Positions 7,764 through 16,749 of a stretch of 64,000 bases of DNA are shown here, piece after piece. A program made the translations under genes and the position numbers. This DNA comes from UBA11051 sp964390495. Its GTDB lineage: Bacteria; Armatimonadota; Zipacnadia; Zipacnadales; UBA11051. The first letter of the stretch is position 1, and each line of letters begins with the position of its first letter. Where the stretch lies: assembly GCA_964390495.1 (NCBI GenBank), contig CAYMIN010000008.1, forward strand, positions 62,001-126,000, written 5' to 3'. Under the pieces are notes generated by a model that was not told where the DNA came from, made no database searches, and worked only from the letters and a program-made list of their open reading frames with translations.

Positions 7764-9134
7764 ATGGACAAGTCAACAGATGCAGCCGAGCGCGATCTGC
7801 TGGTTCCCCTGAATCGGCGTAACTATTTGTTGGCCATAGCCAACGGCGTGGTCTTCACTCCCGGAACGCGCCTCGTCGCCCCCGGCACCGTGCTGCCTTT
7901 GCTGATCCTGCGGCTCTCCTCCGGCCTGGCATGGCTGATCGGGCTTACCAACACCATCCTCTACGTCGTGCCGGTTTTGCCTCAACTGCTGGCCTCGCGG
8001 TGGATTGACACCAGCGAGCGCAAGCTCCCGATCTGGCGCTGGTGCGCGGTATTCAGGTTCCTCGCCACCCTCGGTATGGCATGGGTCGTCCTATCCGCAG
8101 CCAGCCTCGGATATGGCTATGCGCTGGTTGCGTTCTTCGGCTGGCTCGTGCTCCGGACCCTGGCTCAGGGCGTCTCCAGTCTGGTATTCACCGACATTCT
8201 TGCCCGTTCGGTGCCTACCACCAAGCGGGGCAGCCTATGGATGTGGCGGCAACTGCTGGGCCTGGTGCTGGTGTTAGGCTTCTCGGTGCCTGTGATCAAC
8301 TATTTGCTGAGCGATCAGAGCCCCTTCAGTTTCCCGACCAACTACGGCATCCTCCTGGCTGGCTCGGCGCTGTTCATGGGCATCGGCTGGATCATCTTCG
8401 CCTTCACTGAGGAGCCGCAGGGCAAGCCCGCCGGCCATCAGCTCACCATGGCACAGCATCTGACGCGCGGCATGCGCTTCCTCAACCGCGACAAGAGCTA
8501 TCGCCGCCTGGTGCGCGTCCGCATGTTGCTCAGTGCCGCTGCCAATGTGAGTCCCTTTTTCATCGCCTTCGCCGTTCAGGAATGGGGCTTTCACGATGCT
8601 GTAGCCGCAATCTTCCTCACTGTGCAGATACTCTCGCAGATGCTGGGGTGCTGGATCACCGGCCATGTCTCTGACCGCCTCGGCAACCGCAAGGTCTTGA
8701 TGCTGGCGGCCGCCACCATGCTTGCAACCACGGCGGTGGCATGTCTCGGCGGCTCGCTCACTCCCGAAGGGGCGCTGGTGGTGCTCGGCTATCCGGTCTC
8801 GTACCGGCTCATCGTGTTGGTAGTCTGCTTCATCGGCAGCGGCTTGTGGGCGGCGGAGCTGCAGCCCGGCTACATGAATTATCTTATGGACATTGCTCCG
8901 CGCCGCAAGCTGCCCTCTTACGTCGGCTTTGCCAGCTTCTTCCTGCTGCCGCTGGGCGCGGTCCCGCTAGTCTACGGATGGCTCGCTCAGACTGTCGGCT
9001 ATCTGGTCATCTTTATCATCGCCCTGCTGCTTTCCGCCGTTGGGCTGCGCTTGGCCTCGCGTATCGGCGAACCACGCGACGAGCTCGATGATGATGTGCT
9101 GAATGATGCAAACGACTCCTGTGTAGAGCAATAG
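7764..9134 (+). CDS. MFS transporter (first of a tandem pair)
   Basis: A 456-residue integral membrane protein with about 12 hydrophobic segments. The N-terminus LVPLNRRNYLLAIANGVVFTPGTRL and the cytoplasmic-loop signature DRLGNRKVL (A-motif-like, around residue 305) indicate the major facilitator superfamily. It starts 50 bases after hflX. The next gene is a clear paralogue with near-identical landmarks (RRNY, STPTTKRGSLWMWRQ-type segment, NYLMDIAP). Substrate cannot be predicted. The start ATG has a loose purine-rich site (GGAAG) upstream. Confidence 0.8.
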   Translation: MDKSTDAAERDLLVPLNRRNYLLAIANGVVFTPGTRLVAPGTVLPLLILRLSSGLAWLIGLTNTILYVVPVLPQLLASRWIDTSERKLPIWRWCAVFRFLATLGMAWVVLSAASLGYGYALVAFFGWLVLRTLAQGVSSLVFTDILARSVPTTKRGSLWMWRQLLGLVLVLGFSVPVINYLLSDQSPFSFPTNYGILLAGSALFMGIGWIIFAFTEEPQGKPAGHQLTMAQHLTRGMRFLNRDKSYRRLVRVRMLLSAAANVSPFFIAFAVQEWGFHDAVAAIFLTVQILSQMLGCWITGHVSDRLGNRKVLMLAAATMLATTAVACLGGSLTPEGALVVLGYPVSYRLIVLVVCFIGSGLWAAELQPGYMNYLMDIAPRRKLPSYVGFASFFLLPLGAVPLVYGWLAQTVGYLVIFIIALLLSAVGLRLASRIGEPRDELDDDVLNDANDSCVEQ

Positions 9135-9164
9135 CGGCGCGTGGCCGCAGCTTGTCCGCAAGTG

Positions 9165-10523
9165 ATGCCAGATATGTCAAACGCGACCAATAGTCACCAC
9201 AACGAAATGCTGGTTCCGCTGCACCGGCGTAACTACATCCTGGGCATTATTAACGGGATCATGGTCCAGGTCGGCAACCGCCTGGCCGACCCGATGACGG
9301 TGCTACCGCTGCTACTGATTCGCCTCTCAGGCGTGACCTGGATGGTCGGGCTGTTGCAGGCCATTATCATAACGGCCCCGGCCGCTCCGGCCATCTTCGC
9401 CTCCCGCTTCGTAGATACAGCCGAGCACAAGCTGCCGATCTTCATTCGCTACAGCATCATCCGCTTCGCGGCACTGATGGGTATGGCCCTGGCGGTGCTG
9501 GCCGGAGGCTACCTGAGCGGAGTACTGGTAGCGACGCTGCTGCTGCTATTCTTCGCTTCTTGGTACACCGCCCAGGCCGTCAGTACCATGGCCTTCATGG
9601 ACATCGTGGCCAAATCAACGCCGACCACCAAGCGCGGCAGCTTCTGGATGTGGCGACAGACCATCGGGCTATTCCTGGTGCTGACGGTGGCGGTGCCGCT
9701 GATCCACTACCTGCTGGGCGACAACTCCCCGGCCCCATTCCCGGTCAATTATGGCATCCTCTTGCTGACCACTGCCCTGATACTCGGGGGATCCTGGGTG
9801 GTCTATTCTCAGACGCACGAGCCGCACAGCGAGCCCTCCGGCGATAGGCTCACGGTCCGCCAGAATCTGGTGCGGGGGCTGCGCTTTTGGCGCGAGGACC
9901 CCAAGTTCCGCAGGATGATGAGGGTGTACTTGCTGCTGACTGCGGTCGGCGCAATCGGGCCGTTCTTCATGGCTCTGGCCGTCCAGCGGTGGCACTTTCC
10001 CGACACCGTCGCCGCCACCTTTGTGACCGTCCAGATCATCGCGCAGATGGCTGGAAGTATCTTTCAGGGACGCGCCTCTGACCGTTGGGGTAACCGCAGG
10101 GTGTTCATAACTGCGGCATTTACGGGGCTGATTATGGCACTGGCGGCGACACTCGGGGCCGTCTTTGCGCCGGCCGGCGGCCTTGAGCTGTTCGGTTATC
10201 CGGTCTCGTACCGCCTCATGATTCTCTCTGTTTGCTTTGCCGGCGGTGGGGTGTACATCGCCCATACCTGGCCGGGCTTCATGAACTACCTGATGGACAT
10301 TGCGCCACAGCAGCAACGCCCCTCCTATGTCGGGTTTGCCCATCTTTTTGTTGTACCGGTAGGCATCGTGCCGGTCATATTTGGCTGGCTGGCCGAAGCT
10401 GTGGGCTTCCAAGTCGTGTTCGCGATAGCCATAGTCCTGGCGGCCATCGCGGTGATCCTCTCGCTGCGTATCAACGAGCCGCGCGATCAACTCACCGCCG
10501 AGCAGTTGCACAACCTCGGCTAG
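9165..10523 (+). CDS. MFS transporter (second of a tandem pair)
   Basis: A roughly 452-residue major facilitator protein that aligns by eye along its whole length with its upstream neighbour: PLHRRNYILGIINGI, TPTTKRGSFWMWRQ, DRWGNRRVF, NYLMDIAP, PSYVGFAHLF. The gap to the first paralogue is about 30 bases, so they are probably co-transcribed. The start is uncertain: GTG 9141, ATG 9165 and ATG 9174 are all in frame and none has a strong ribosome site. A hairpin follows the stop. Substrate unknown; tandem duplication may indicate a heterodimer or divergence in specificity. Confidence 0.8.
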   Translation: MPDMSNATNSHHNEMLVPLHRRNYILGIINGIMVQVGNRLADPMTVLPLLLIRLSGVTWMVGLLQAIIITAPAAPAIFASRFVDTAEHKLPIFIRYSIIRFAALMGMALAVLAGGYLSGVLVATLLLLFFASWYTAQAVSTMAFMDIVAKSTPTTKRGSFWMWRQTIGLFLVLTVAVPLIHYLLGDNSPAPFPVNYGILLLTTALILGGSWVVYSQTHEPHSEPSGDRLTVRQNLVRGLRFWREDPKFRRMMRVYLLLTAVGAIGPFFMALAVQRWHFPDTVAATFVTVQIIAQMAGSIFQGRASDRWGNRRVFITAAFTGLIMALAATLGAVFAPAGGLELFGYPVSYRLMILSVCFAGGGVYIAHTWPGFMNYLMDIAPQQQRPSYVGFAHLFVVPVGIVPVIFGWLAEAVGFQVVFAIAIVLAAIAVILSLRINEPRDQLTAEQLHNLG

Positions 10524-10572
10524 CCACGTACTCCATAGCTCTGCCGAGCAGCAATCCGGTCACCGAAACCTG

Positions 10573-10603
10573 GAGGACCTGCAGCGAGTGGCCGCAGGTC
10601 CTC
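10573..10603. terminator. Hairpin between convergent genes
   Basis: A perfect 10-bp stem (GAGGACCTGC with GCAGGTCCTC) and an 11-base loop in the 117-base space between the convergent MFS gene and the lipoprotein gene. There is no T-run on either side, so its efficiency as a terminator is uncertain. Confidence 0.5.
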
Positions 10604-10640
10604 TGGCGATACAAACGCTTGCGCATCGCGATTCAGCGGG

Positions 10641-11090
10641 TCAATCGCATGGATTAGTCGTCTGCGCCCGGACGTAGTACAGATCCCACTCTCCGGTGAA
10701 ATCCTTCGCTTCCATCCGATTATTCCTCAAGAATACCTCCTGGTTCCCCAACATCCCGCCGGTCGTCAGGTACTGTCCGGTCGTCTCGTTGTATGTCCAC
10801 GTGCCCTCATCGGTCATTTCCTGGCCGCCGCAGTACTTGTAGAATACCGTGTAGCTGCCGTCGGCAGCGAACACCAGCTTGGTGTACTGCAAGTACGGCA
10901 GGTCTGCCAAGGTGTACTCATCACCGTCCTCGGTCACACCACCCGAGTACCACCAGATTCCCAGCACTCCGGTGCCCCGGTCCACACCAAGCCAGACAGT
11001 CCCCGAGCCGTGACATCCGCTCATAAGCGCCACCACACCCGCCAATACAGCGATACCACCCAGTGTGACAAGCACTTCCTTGCGTATCAT
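10641..11090 (-). CDS. Lipoprotein of unknown function
   Basis: A 149-residue protein starting MIRKEVLVTLGGIAVLAGVV and reaching a lipobox LMSGC near residue 23, so it should be lipidated and envelope-anchored. The start at 11090 has AAGGAAGGG upstream; the longer frame from 11294 lacks a signal at its N-terminus. The mature part has alternating aromatic and polar residues (GIWWYSGG, YTVFYKYCG, GTWTYNETTGQYLTTGG) like a small beta-barrel or lipocalin-like domain, but I cannot assign it. It follows the PIG-L gene by about 120 bases on the same strand. Confidence 0.65.
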   Translation of the reverse strand: MIRKEVLVTLGGIAVLAGVVALMSGCHGSGTVWLGVDRGTGVLGIWWYSGGVTEDGDEYTLADLPYLQYTKLVFAADGSYTVFYKYCGGQEMTDEGTWTYNETTGQYLTTGGMLGNQEVFLRNNRMEAKDFTGEWDLYYVRAQTTNPCD

Positions 11091-11212
11091 TTGTGACCGC
11101 CCTTCCTTTAGTTCGCCGAGCCTTACCGACGTCATGCAGTCATTGCCCTGCTGTTCCCCGTCAGGGGCACTGACACCTTCGCACCCAGCCGCGCCGGGTT
11201 CTCTTTTCCCAG

Positions 11213-11923
11213 CTATTCTGGCAGAGCGCGCCCGGCCTGGGTGCGGCCCCAGGCGTGTACGGGCCGGAACGCCTCGGCGTATTGCACGCCGCACTGCAGG
11301 CCGCGGAAGTGCGCCGTCACCGCCATGTACTCCACGTAGTCAATCCCGTCGTGGTCCCGCAGCCAGGTGTACTGGCTCTGGTGGCACAGCAGCATATCAC
11401 GCTTCTTCTCCCACTGGTCGCTGATGTCAACATAGTAGTAAGGCTGAAAGTTGTGCCCTCCCAGCGGCTCCCAGTAATACACCGTCGGCATCAAATTGTG
11501 CGCCGTATTCCAGCCGCCGGTCAGATACAGCGGCACTGCCGCCCAGAAAGAGGCCTCCCACGTGTTCTGCGAAGCCCCCACGTGATCACTCATGTAGTCC
11601 TGCGGGTAATGAGTGAGGATCACATCGGGCTTGACCTCGCGAACCACTTCCACATAGATCGCCCGCTGCTCTTGGGTATGCCACGGCCCCGAGTCAGGCA
11701 GGTCCAGCAGAATGCACTCCACGCCGATGACTGCCGCCGATTGCCGCGCCTCGCGCCGGCGGATGCACTGCAGGTGTGTCGAGGGGATCACGAAATGGCC
11801 CTGGCTGCCGTTGCATGACACGCACATGAACACCTCGTGGCCCTGCTCCTTGTACTTCGCCAGCGTCCCTGCCACCATCAGTTCGGCATCATCGGGGTGA
11901 GCTGAAATTGACATAATCCGCAT
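11213..11923 (-). CDS. PIG-L (LmbE-like) deacetylase
   Basis: A 236-residue zinc-dependent N-deacetylase. The family signature SAHPDDAE is at residues 7-14 (His 9, Asp 11, Asp 12), and the later LTHYPQDYMSDHVGA gives the further His/Asp ligands. The start at 11923 follows GGAGGTT by 8 bases; the longer frame to 12088 is repeat-derived. Family members remove acetyl groups from GlcNAc-containing glycans or thiols such as mycothiol and bacillithiol precursors. With no thiol genes nearby, a sugar or secondary-metabolite substrate is as likely. No signal peptide, so cytoplasmic. Confidence 0.85.
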   Translation of the reverse strand: MRIMSISAHPDDAELMVAGTLAKYKEQGHEVFMCVSCNGSQGHFVIPSTHLQCIRRREARQSAAVIGVECILLDLPDSGPWHTQEQRAIYVEVVREVKPDVILTHYPQDYMSDHVGASQNTWEASFWAAVPLYLTGGWNTAHNLMPTVYYWEPLGGHNFQPYYYVDISDQWEKKRDMLLCHQSQYTWLRDHDGIDYVEYMAVTAHFRGLQCGVQYAEAFRPVHAWGRTQAGRALPE

Positions 11924-12421
11924 CAGGCCAACCTCCAGGTAACGCACAGTCCTTTGCACTTGTAGGGTCCTGCTTGGGTGCATGTGCAGATTGTCGGTAG
12001 GCCACAAAAGGCTGGCTGTTCGCAAGGGCCCGATCCGACAGGCGAGACGCCTATCGTACCGGGAGAGATTGGGCAGCCGCTGAGCCAACGCAATGAATCG
12101 CGTCCCTGGAACATAGCGCCGTCCTGGACGACAGGCATCCTGCCTGTCGAGGCTTGGACAGCCAAGGATGGCTGTCCTCCATGTTCTTCAAGAGCCTCCT
12201 GTCCTACCGACAGTTCCTACCCGCACCCGTCCTTCTCGTGTGTATTGTAGCATCTTCGGCCACAATTGATAATGCCAACCTCCAAGGATTCTCCCGCCAT
12301 CGAGAAGAAATTGCAGCCACGCTGTAGGGGCGCACGGCGTGCGCCCGCCCGAGACGGTTGCCCCACTAGCGTGGCCTAGCCTGACTTCAGAGCCCGTCAC
12401 TGCGTGAAAGGAGAATGTGAG
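11924..12421. repeat. Intergenic region with family D and C palindromes
   Basis: About 500 bases without a supported gene between divergent PIG-L and M55 genes. Family D copy 1 has two adjacent hairpins: CGACAGGCA/TGCCTGTCG (12129-12149) and GGACAGCCA/TGGCTGTCC (12156-12177). A family C element (GTAGGGGCGCAC/GTGCGCCC) is at about 12327-12347. Further GC-rich palindromic sequence lies between 12030 and 12065. The last 20 bases carry the Shine-Dalgarno site of the aminopeptidase gene. No clear promoter found. Confidence 0.7.
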
Positions 12422-13210
12422 ATGAAGGTCTATATCATGTGCGACCAGGAGGGCACCGCCGGTATGGTGCACTTCGAGAACCGCGATGACAACAATGCGT
12501 GGAACGCCTGGTATCGCCGCCGCATCATGCGGCTGCAGACCGCCGAGGTCAAGGCCGCCGTCGAGGGCCTACTGGAGGCCGGCGCCACCGAAATCCTTAT
12601 CAACGACTCCCACGGCAGCGGCTACAATATCCTTTTCGAGGACCTGGAGGGACCAGTGCAGGTAATCCACGGCAACCAGCGCCATGCCGAGTTCTGGCTG
12701 TCACGCCTCGACGATAGCTTTGACGCCGGCTGCTATCTGGGCGGCCATCCGATGCAGGGCACCAAGCAGGGCATCCTGCCGCACACCCACTGGGACGTCA
12801 ACGACATCGAGCTGGGCGAAGTCGGCATGGCGATGACGCTTTTCGGCTATTTCGGGGTGCCGACGGTCTTCGTCAGCGGCGATGTGGCCGTCGAGCGCGA
12901 GGTCAAGGCGCTGTGCCCGGACACGGAGGTCGCGGCGGTCAAGGAAGCTCTGGCCCCCGACATCGCCATGGAGCACCTCCCGGCCAATGCCCGCCAGATG
13001 ATCTACGAGGGGGCCAAGCGCGGTCTCGAGCGGGCTGGTGAAATCGAGCCGGTACGGCTAGCCCCGCCCTATCAGTTGCGCTTGGGCGACAATATCGAGC
13101 GCACTGGTGATGACTACTATCAGGTCGTCTATTCCGCCCTGACGGAGTATTACCACTACAACCGCGAGTTCAAGCGTGACGGCAAGGAATGGGTGCCGGC
13201 CGACGACTAG
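12422..13210 (+). CDS. M55-family D-aminopeptidase (DppA-like)
   Basis: A 262-residue zinc peptidase homologous to B. subtilis DppA, which cleaves D-amino-acid peptides such as D-Ala-D-Ala. The start ATG at 12422 follows AAAGGAG; an in-frame GTG at 12404 overlaps that site. Metal-ligand motifs are present: DQEG (Asp 8, Glu 10), NDSHGSG near residue 60, GGHPMQG near 104 and HTHWDVND-ELGE near 120-133. No signal peptide, so a cytoplasmic decamer is expected. It stands alone rather than in a dpp transport operon; use of cell-wall D-peptides is a plausible role. Confidence 0.85.
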   Translation: MKVYIMCDQEGTAGMVHFENRDDNNAWNAWYRRRIMRLQTAEVKAAVEGLLEAGATEILINDSHGSGYNILFEDLEGPVQVIHGNQRHAEFWLSRLDDSFDAGCYLGGHPMQGTKQGILPHTHWDVNDIELGEVGMAMTLFGYFGVPTVFVSGDVAVEREVKALCPDTEVAAVKEALAPDIAMEHLPANARQMIYEGAKRGLERAGEIEPVRLAPPYQLRLGDNIERTGDDYYQVVYSALTEYYHYNREFKRDGKEWVPADD

Positions 13211-13301
13211 AAGCGGTCTCAAGACCTCGTTCTCGGGGCCTTGCAGGCTGAAAAGGGGCTCGTGATTCTCACTAAGAGGAGTGTCCCTCCATGCTTCCAT
13301 C

Positions 13302-14135
13302 TTAGCCAGCTCTGAGCAGCTCGACCACGCTCTGCAGCACGTAGTCCGGCTGCATATCCTTGGGCAGCGCGGCGATGTCGGCCTCATCGGTTACGCCGCT
13401 CAGCACTATCGCCGTGGCGCAGCCGGCGTTCTTACCGCAGCTCAGGTCGGTCTGCAGCCGGTCGCCGGTGAAGATAGTCTGCTGCGGGGTCACGCCCATC
13501 CGCTGCATCGCCGCCTCAGCCAGAGCCGGATACGGCTTGCCGGCGATATGGTCCGGCTGGCGGCCACTGCAGGCCTCCAGGTAGGCCACTACCGCGCCGG
13601 CGTCAGAGACCGCGCCGCTCTCCACCGGGCAAGTGACATCGGGGTTGGTCACATAGAACTTCGCGCCCTGCCGCAGCGCCTGAAACGCCTCCTCCAGCTT
13701 GTCGTAGGTGACTTGCCGGTCCCACGAAGCGACCACAATGTCGGTCTTGGCCGCCTCCTCAACTAGCTGGCAGCCGACGGATACCAGTTCGGCTATGACC
13801 GGCTCTTCGCCGATGACCAGCACGCGGGGCGCGTGGTGGTGGGCGGCGATGTAATCAGCCAGGGCCAGCGGACTGGTCAGCACCTGGTCAACTTCAGTAG
13901 GGATGCCGAGTCTGGTCAGCTTCTCGGCGTAATCCCGCCGCGTGGCAATCGGCTTATTCGACACGAATATGACCTCTGCGCCACGCTCGCGCAGGGCCGC
14001 GATTGTCGCATCGGCACCGGGGATCAGGGCCTCGCCCAGGTACACCGTGCCGTCAAGGTCGAGGATATAGCCTGCATAGGGCGGCACTCCTACACCCTCG
14101 CGCAGCTCGGGCTGCCCGCCCAAGTTCGCTTTCAT
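13302..14135 (-). CDS. HAD-superfamily subclass IIA phosphatase (NagD-like)
   Basis: A 277-residue haloacid-dehalogenase phosphatase. Motif I is DLDGTVY (Asp 26, Asp 28), motif II is FVSNKP, and motif III/IV is TGDRLQTDLSCGKNAG near the C-terminus. The long cap domain between motifs II and III places it in the NagD/AraL/p-nitrophenylphosphatase group. AAGGAG lies 8 bases before the ATG. It follows the methylthioinosine/MTA phosphorylase gene by 28 bases, so the pair is probably co-transcribed; a role on a sugar phosphate from nucleoside breakdown is possible but not shown. Confidence 0.85.
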   Translation of the reverse strand: MKANLGGQPELREGVGVPPYAGYILDLDGTVYLGEALIPGADATIAALRERGAEVIFVSNKPIATRRDYAEKLTRLGIPTEVDQVLTSPLALADYIAAHHHAPRVLVIGEEPVIAELVSVGCQLVEEAAKTDIVVASWDRQVTYDKLEEAFQALRQGAKFYVTNPDVTCPVESGAVSDAGAVVAYLEACSGRQPDHIAGKPYPALAEAAMQRMGVTPQQTIFTGDRLQTDLSCGKNAGCATAIVLSGVTDEADIAALPKDMQPDYVLQSVVELLRAG

Positions 14136-14163
14136 CCTTTTCTCCTTGAGCCATTGCAGCCCA

Positions 14164-14910
14164 TCACGCCGGTATCCGCCCCAGCACCGCGACGATCAGC
14201 GCTGTGACCGTATCTGTGCGCTGGGTCATCATCTCGACTACTTCGGCTTCGGTCAGCGGCTGACCGGTGATACCGGCGGCGTAGTTGGTGATGATGCAGA
14301 TGCTGGCATAGCAGATCCCCAGCTCATTCGCCAGCACCACTTCCGGCACGCTGGTCATACCGACGACAGCGCCGCCCCACTGCGCGAACATGGCGATTTC
14401 GGCGGGGGTTTCGAACCGCGGTCCCTCGGTGCAGACATAGACGCCCTGGGTGTGCACCGTCACCGGCATATCCGCGCCGGCGGCGATCAAAGCCTCGCGC
14501 AGCTCCGGGCAGTACGGTGTCGTCTGATCGGTATGGACTACGCCCTCCCCGCGCCGGTCGAAGAAAGTTGCCGCGCGCTGCTTGGTGAAGTCCAGGTAGT
14601 CGTGGGGTATGACCAGTTCGCCGGGCGGTATCTCCAGGCGCAGGCTGCCCACGGCGTTGGTCGCGATGATATGGCTGCAGCCGAGTTCATGAAGCGCCAT
14701 GATGTTAGCGCGGTAGTTGACCTGGTGCGGGGGTAGGGCATAGCCGGCACCGTGGCGCGGCAGGAAATAAAGCTCATGGCCCTCACCCTCCCCGCGCCAC
14801 AACTCAGCCGCGCCGTAGGCGGTATCGTGCCTCATCCCCACTAGTTCGGTCTCGGTTTCGGCTGCCGCGAATTCCTGAAGCCCGGTGCCTCCGATTATAC
14901 CGATCGCCAT
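14164..14910 (-). CDS. S-methyl-5'-thioinosine / 5'-methylthioadenosine phosphorylase
   Basis: A 248-residue trimeric-type nucleoside phosphorylase that releases the base and 5-methylthioribose-1-phosphate. GIIGGTG at 4-10, PRHG near 51, TNAVGSL near 84, the TEGPRFETPAEI hallmark at 161-172 and GMTSVPE at 184-190 assign it to the MTAP/MTIP branch. In the base-binding segment it reads ITNYAAG, with Asn 209 where adenine-specific MTA phosphorylases carry Asp (TDYD). Asn at this site is typical of 6-oxopurine enzymes. With mtaD in the same window, an inosine-type substrate is likely. ATG 14910 follows GGAG by 9 bases; longer frames are unsupported. Confidence 0.8.
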   Translation of the reverse strand: MAIGIIGGTGLQEFAAAETETELVGMRHDTAYGAAELWRGEGEGHELYFLPRHGAGYALPPHQVNYRANIMALHELGCSHIIATNAVGSLRLEIPPGELVIPHDYLDFTKQRAATFFDRRGEGVVHTDQTTPYCPELREALIAAGADMPVTVHTQGVYVCTEGPRFETPAEIAMFAQWGGAVVGMTSVPEVVLANELGICYASICIITNYAAGITGQPLTEAEVVEMMTQRTDTVTALIVAVLGRIPA

Positions 14911-15029
14911 ATCAATCATCTCCGGCAACTCACTGGGGGTACCATTCACCCAGCGCGGCGACGATACCTGCATCACTCGCGGCAGCGGCGCAGGCGAATC
15001 TGCCCCCGGCGGCGCAGTTCCTTTCGCGC

Positions 15030-15058
15030 TTGACACGGCGCGGGTCTTTGCCTAATAT
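15030..15058 (+). promoter_or_regulatory. Strong sigma70-type promoter for the APC permease
   Basis: Perfect TTGACA (15030-15035), 17-base spacer, TAATAT (15053-15058). The start of transcription would lie about 45 bases before the GTG start at 15111. Confidence 0.75.
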
Positions 15059-15110
15059 TGGGCCGGGTCCCAGACGGCATCATTGGCTTTCCTTACGGAG
15101 GAGGTTACTT

Positions 15111-16679
15111 GTGGCAGGCCCACAGGGCGATGCGGGCGTGCGGCAATCGGGCAGCTCTTTAGTGCGCGGCCTGGGTGTCACGGCGCTGGTAGCGACCGCC
15201 GTCTGCACCGTCATCGGCGGAGGCATCAACGTGCTCTCCGTACAAGTGCAGACGATGACACCGGGCATCGGCGGCCTGGTGCCTCTGGCCTTCGCCCTGG
15301 GCGCGGTGCCGGCCTTCGTGACGGCGTTGTGCTATGCTATCCTAGCCACAGCGATGCCACGGGCCGGGGGCGATTACACCTACATATCCCGGGCTTTACA
15401 CCCCTTCGTTGGCTTCCTGGCGGGTTTCTCGAAGTGGTTCGGGCTGTCGGCGGCCTGCGGGCTAATCGGTGTCATGTCGGTGACACTCCTACAGGCCGCG
15501 GCTGAGTACCTGGGCGCTGCCGGCGCCGCCGAGTTCCTGCGCGGCAACACCGGCGTGCTGATTATCGGGCTGGCTATGGTCTGGCTCTTCTGGCTCATCA
15601 ACATCCTTGGGGTCCGCACTTACGGCGCGGTAGTGATCGTCCTGATGGTGCTGATGCTGGCCGGCGGAGCAGTGCTGGTCGTGTACGCCTTGACTGGTAG
15701 CCATGAAACGTTCGCCACTGCCTGGCAAGCCCGCTATGGCACCGACGTTGAGGCGGCGATTGCCGGAACCGCCGTGGCCCCGGCCGGCATCTCCGGCTTG
15801 ATCCATGCAACCGCCTTCCTATTCTTCGCTTACATCGGCTTTGCCACCATTTCGCAGGCTGGCGGCGAGGCCAAAGATCCCGGGAGGACCTTGCCGAAGG
15901 CCTTTGTCTGGTCCCTGATAGTAATATCCGGCTACTATATGGTCTTTTCCTTCAGCCTCTACAAGGCGGTCCCCTGGAAGTTCATATATCATTTGCTCCA
16001 CACCCCCCAGTGGCAGGATACGCTTTCGGCCCCGCATGTCGTAGGCATTCTGATGCCTCCGGCGCTGACCGTGGTAGTTGCGCTGGCGGCCGCGTTGGCC
16101 TTGGCCAATGACATCCCGCCGATGCTACTCGCGGTATCCAGGCTGTTCTTCTCCTGGGCACAAGACGGGATTTTCCCGCCGGCTCTGGCCGCGGTCAACC
16201 GCCGTTTCAGTACCCCCCACTACGCCCTGACCATCAGCGCCCTGGTCAGCAGTGCCGTGGTGCTGTTGTGCGTGTATGGGCCGCAGCGATTTGGCAGCGC
16301 GGTTGACATCGTCAATGTCGCGCTTCTGACCACCTATTGTCTTGCCGGGGTGAGTGTGCTATCATTTCCGCGCCGTGCGCCGAAGCTCTACCTGGCCAGC
16401 TCGTTCATCAGGGCTCGCTGGGCGCAGATTATGCTCGGGCTGCTGTGCATCCTGACCATCACCCCGCTACTTCTGACCCAAATCTGGGTGGACCTGTCGG
16501 CGAGTGACTGGAGCTTGACCGACTTGGTGTGGCGGCCGACGGTATGGTGGGTGCTGATCATGCTGGCGGGCTCGCTAGTCTTCGGCGTGATGTGGTGCCG
16601 CAGGCGGCGGCAGGGCTGGGACCTGCAGGCATTGTTCGAGAACCTTCCCGACGAAAACGAGGCCCGGCCCGCGCCCTGA
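15111..16679 (+). CDS. APC-family amino acid permease
   Basis: A 522-residue membrane protein with about 12-14 hydrophobic segments. The first segment (ALVATAVCTVIGGGINVLS) carries the broken-helix Gly motif of amino acid-polyamine-organocation transporters, and AMPRAGGDYTYISRALHPFVGF is the classic APC signature after TM2. FFAYIGFATISQAGGEAKDPGRTLPKA matches the intracellular helix of the family. GTG 15111 is chosen because GGAGGAGG ends about 7 bases upstream; the frame runs open to 15030 but that part covers the promoter. Substrate unknown. It is divergent from the MTI phosphorylase gene and isolated from gcvH by 70 bases. Confidence 0.85.
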   Translation: MAGPQGDAGVRQSGSSLVRGLGVTALVATAVCTVIGGGINVLSVQVQTMTPGIGGLVPLAFALGAVPAFVTALCYAILATAMPRAGGDYTYISRALHPFVGFLAGFSKWFGLSAACGLIGVMSVTLLQAAAEYLGAAGAAEFLRGNTGVLIIGLAMVWLFWLINILGVRTYGAVVIVLMVLMLAGGAVLVVYALTGSHETFATAWQARYGTDVEAAIAGTAVAPAGISGLIHATAFLFFAYIGFATISQAGGEAKDPGRTLPKAFVWSLIVISGYYMVFSFSLYKAVPWKFIYHLLHTPQWQDTLSAPHVVGILMPPALTVVVALAAALALANDIPPMLLAVSRLFFSWAQDGIFPPALAAVNRRFSTPHYALTISALVSSAVVLLCVYGPQRFGSAVDIVNVALLTTYCLAGVSVLSFPRRAPKLYLASSFIRARWAQIMLGLLCILTITPLLLTQIWVDLSASDWSLTDLVWRPTVWWVLIMLAGSLVFGVMWCRRRRQGWDLQALFENLPDENEARPAP

Positions 16680-16749
16680 ACTTAGCTCTTAAGTCGATCC
16701 CGACAAACACATTGGTTTGGATGTTTCAAAGTCAAGGAGGTCCCCAAAC

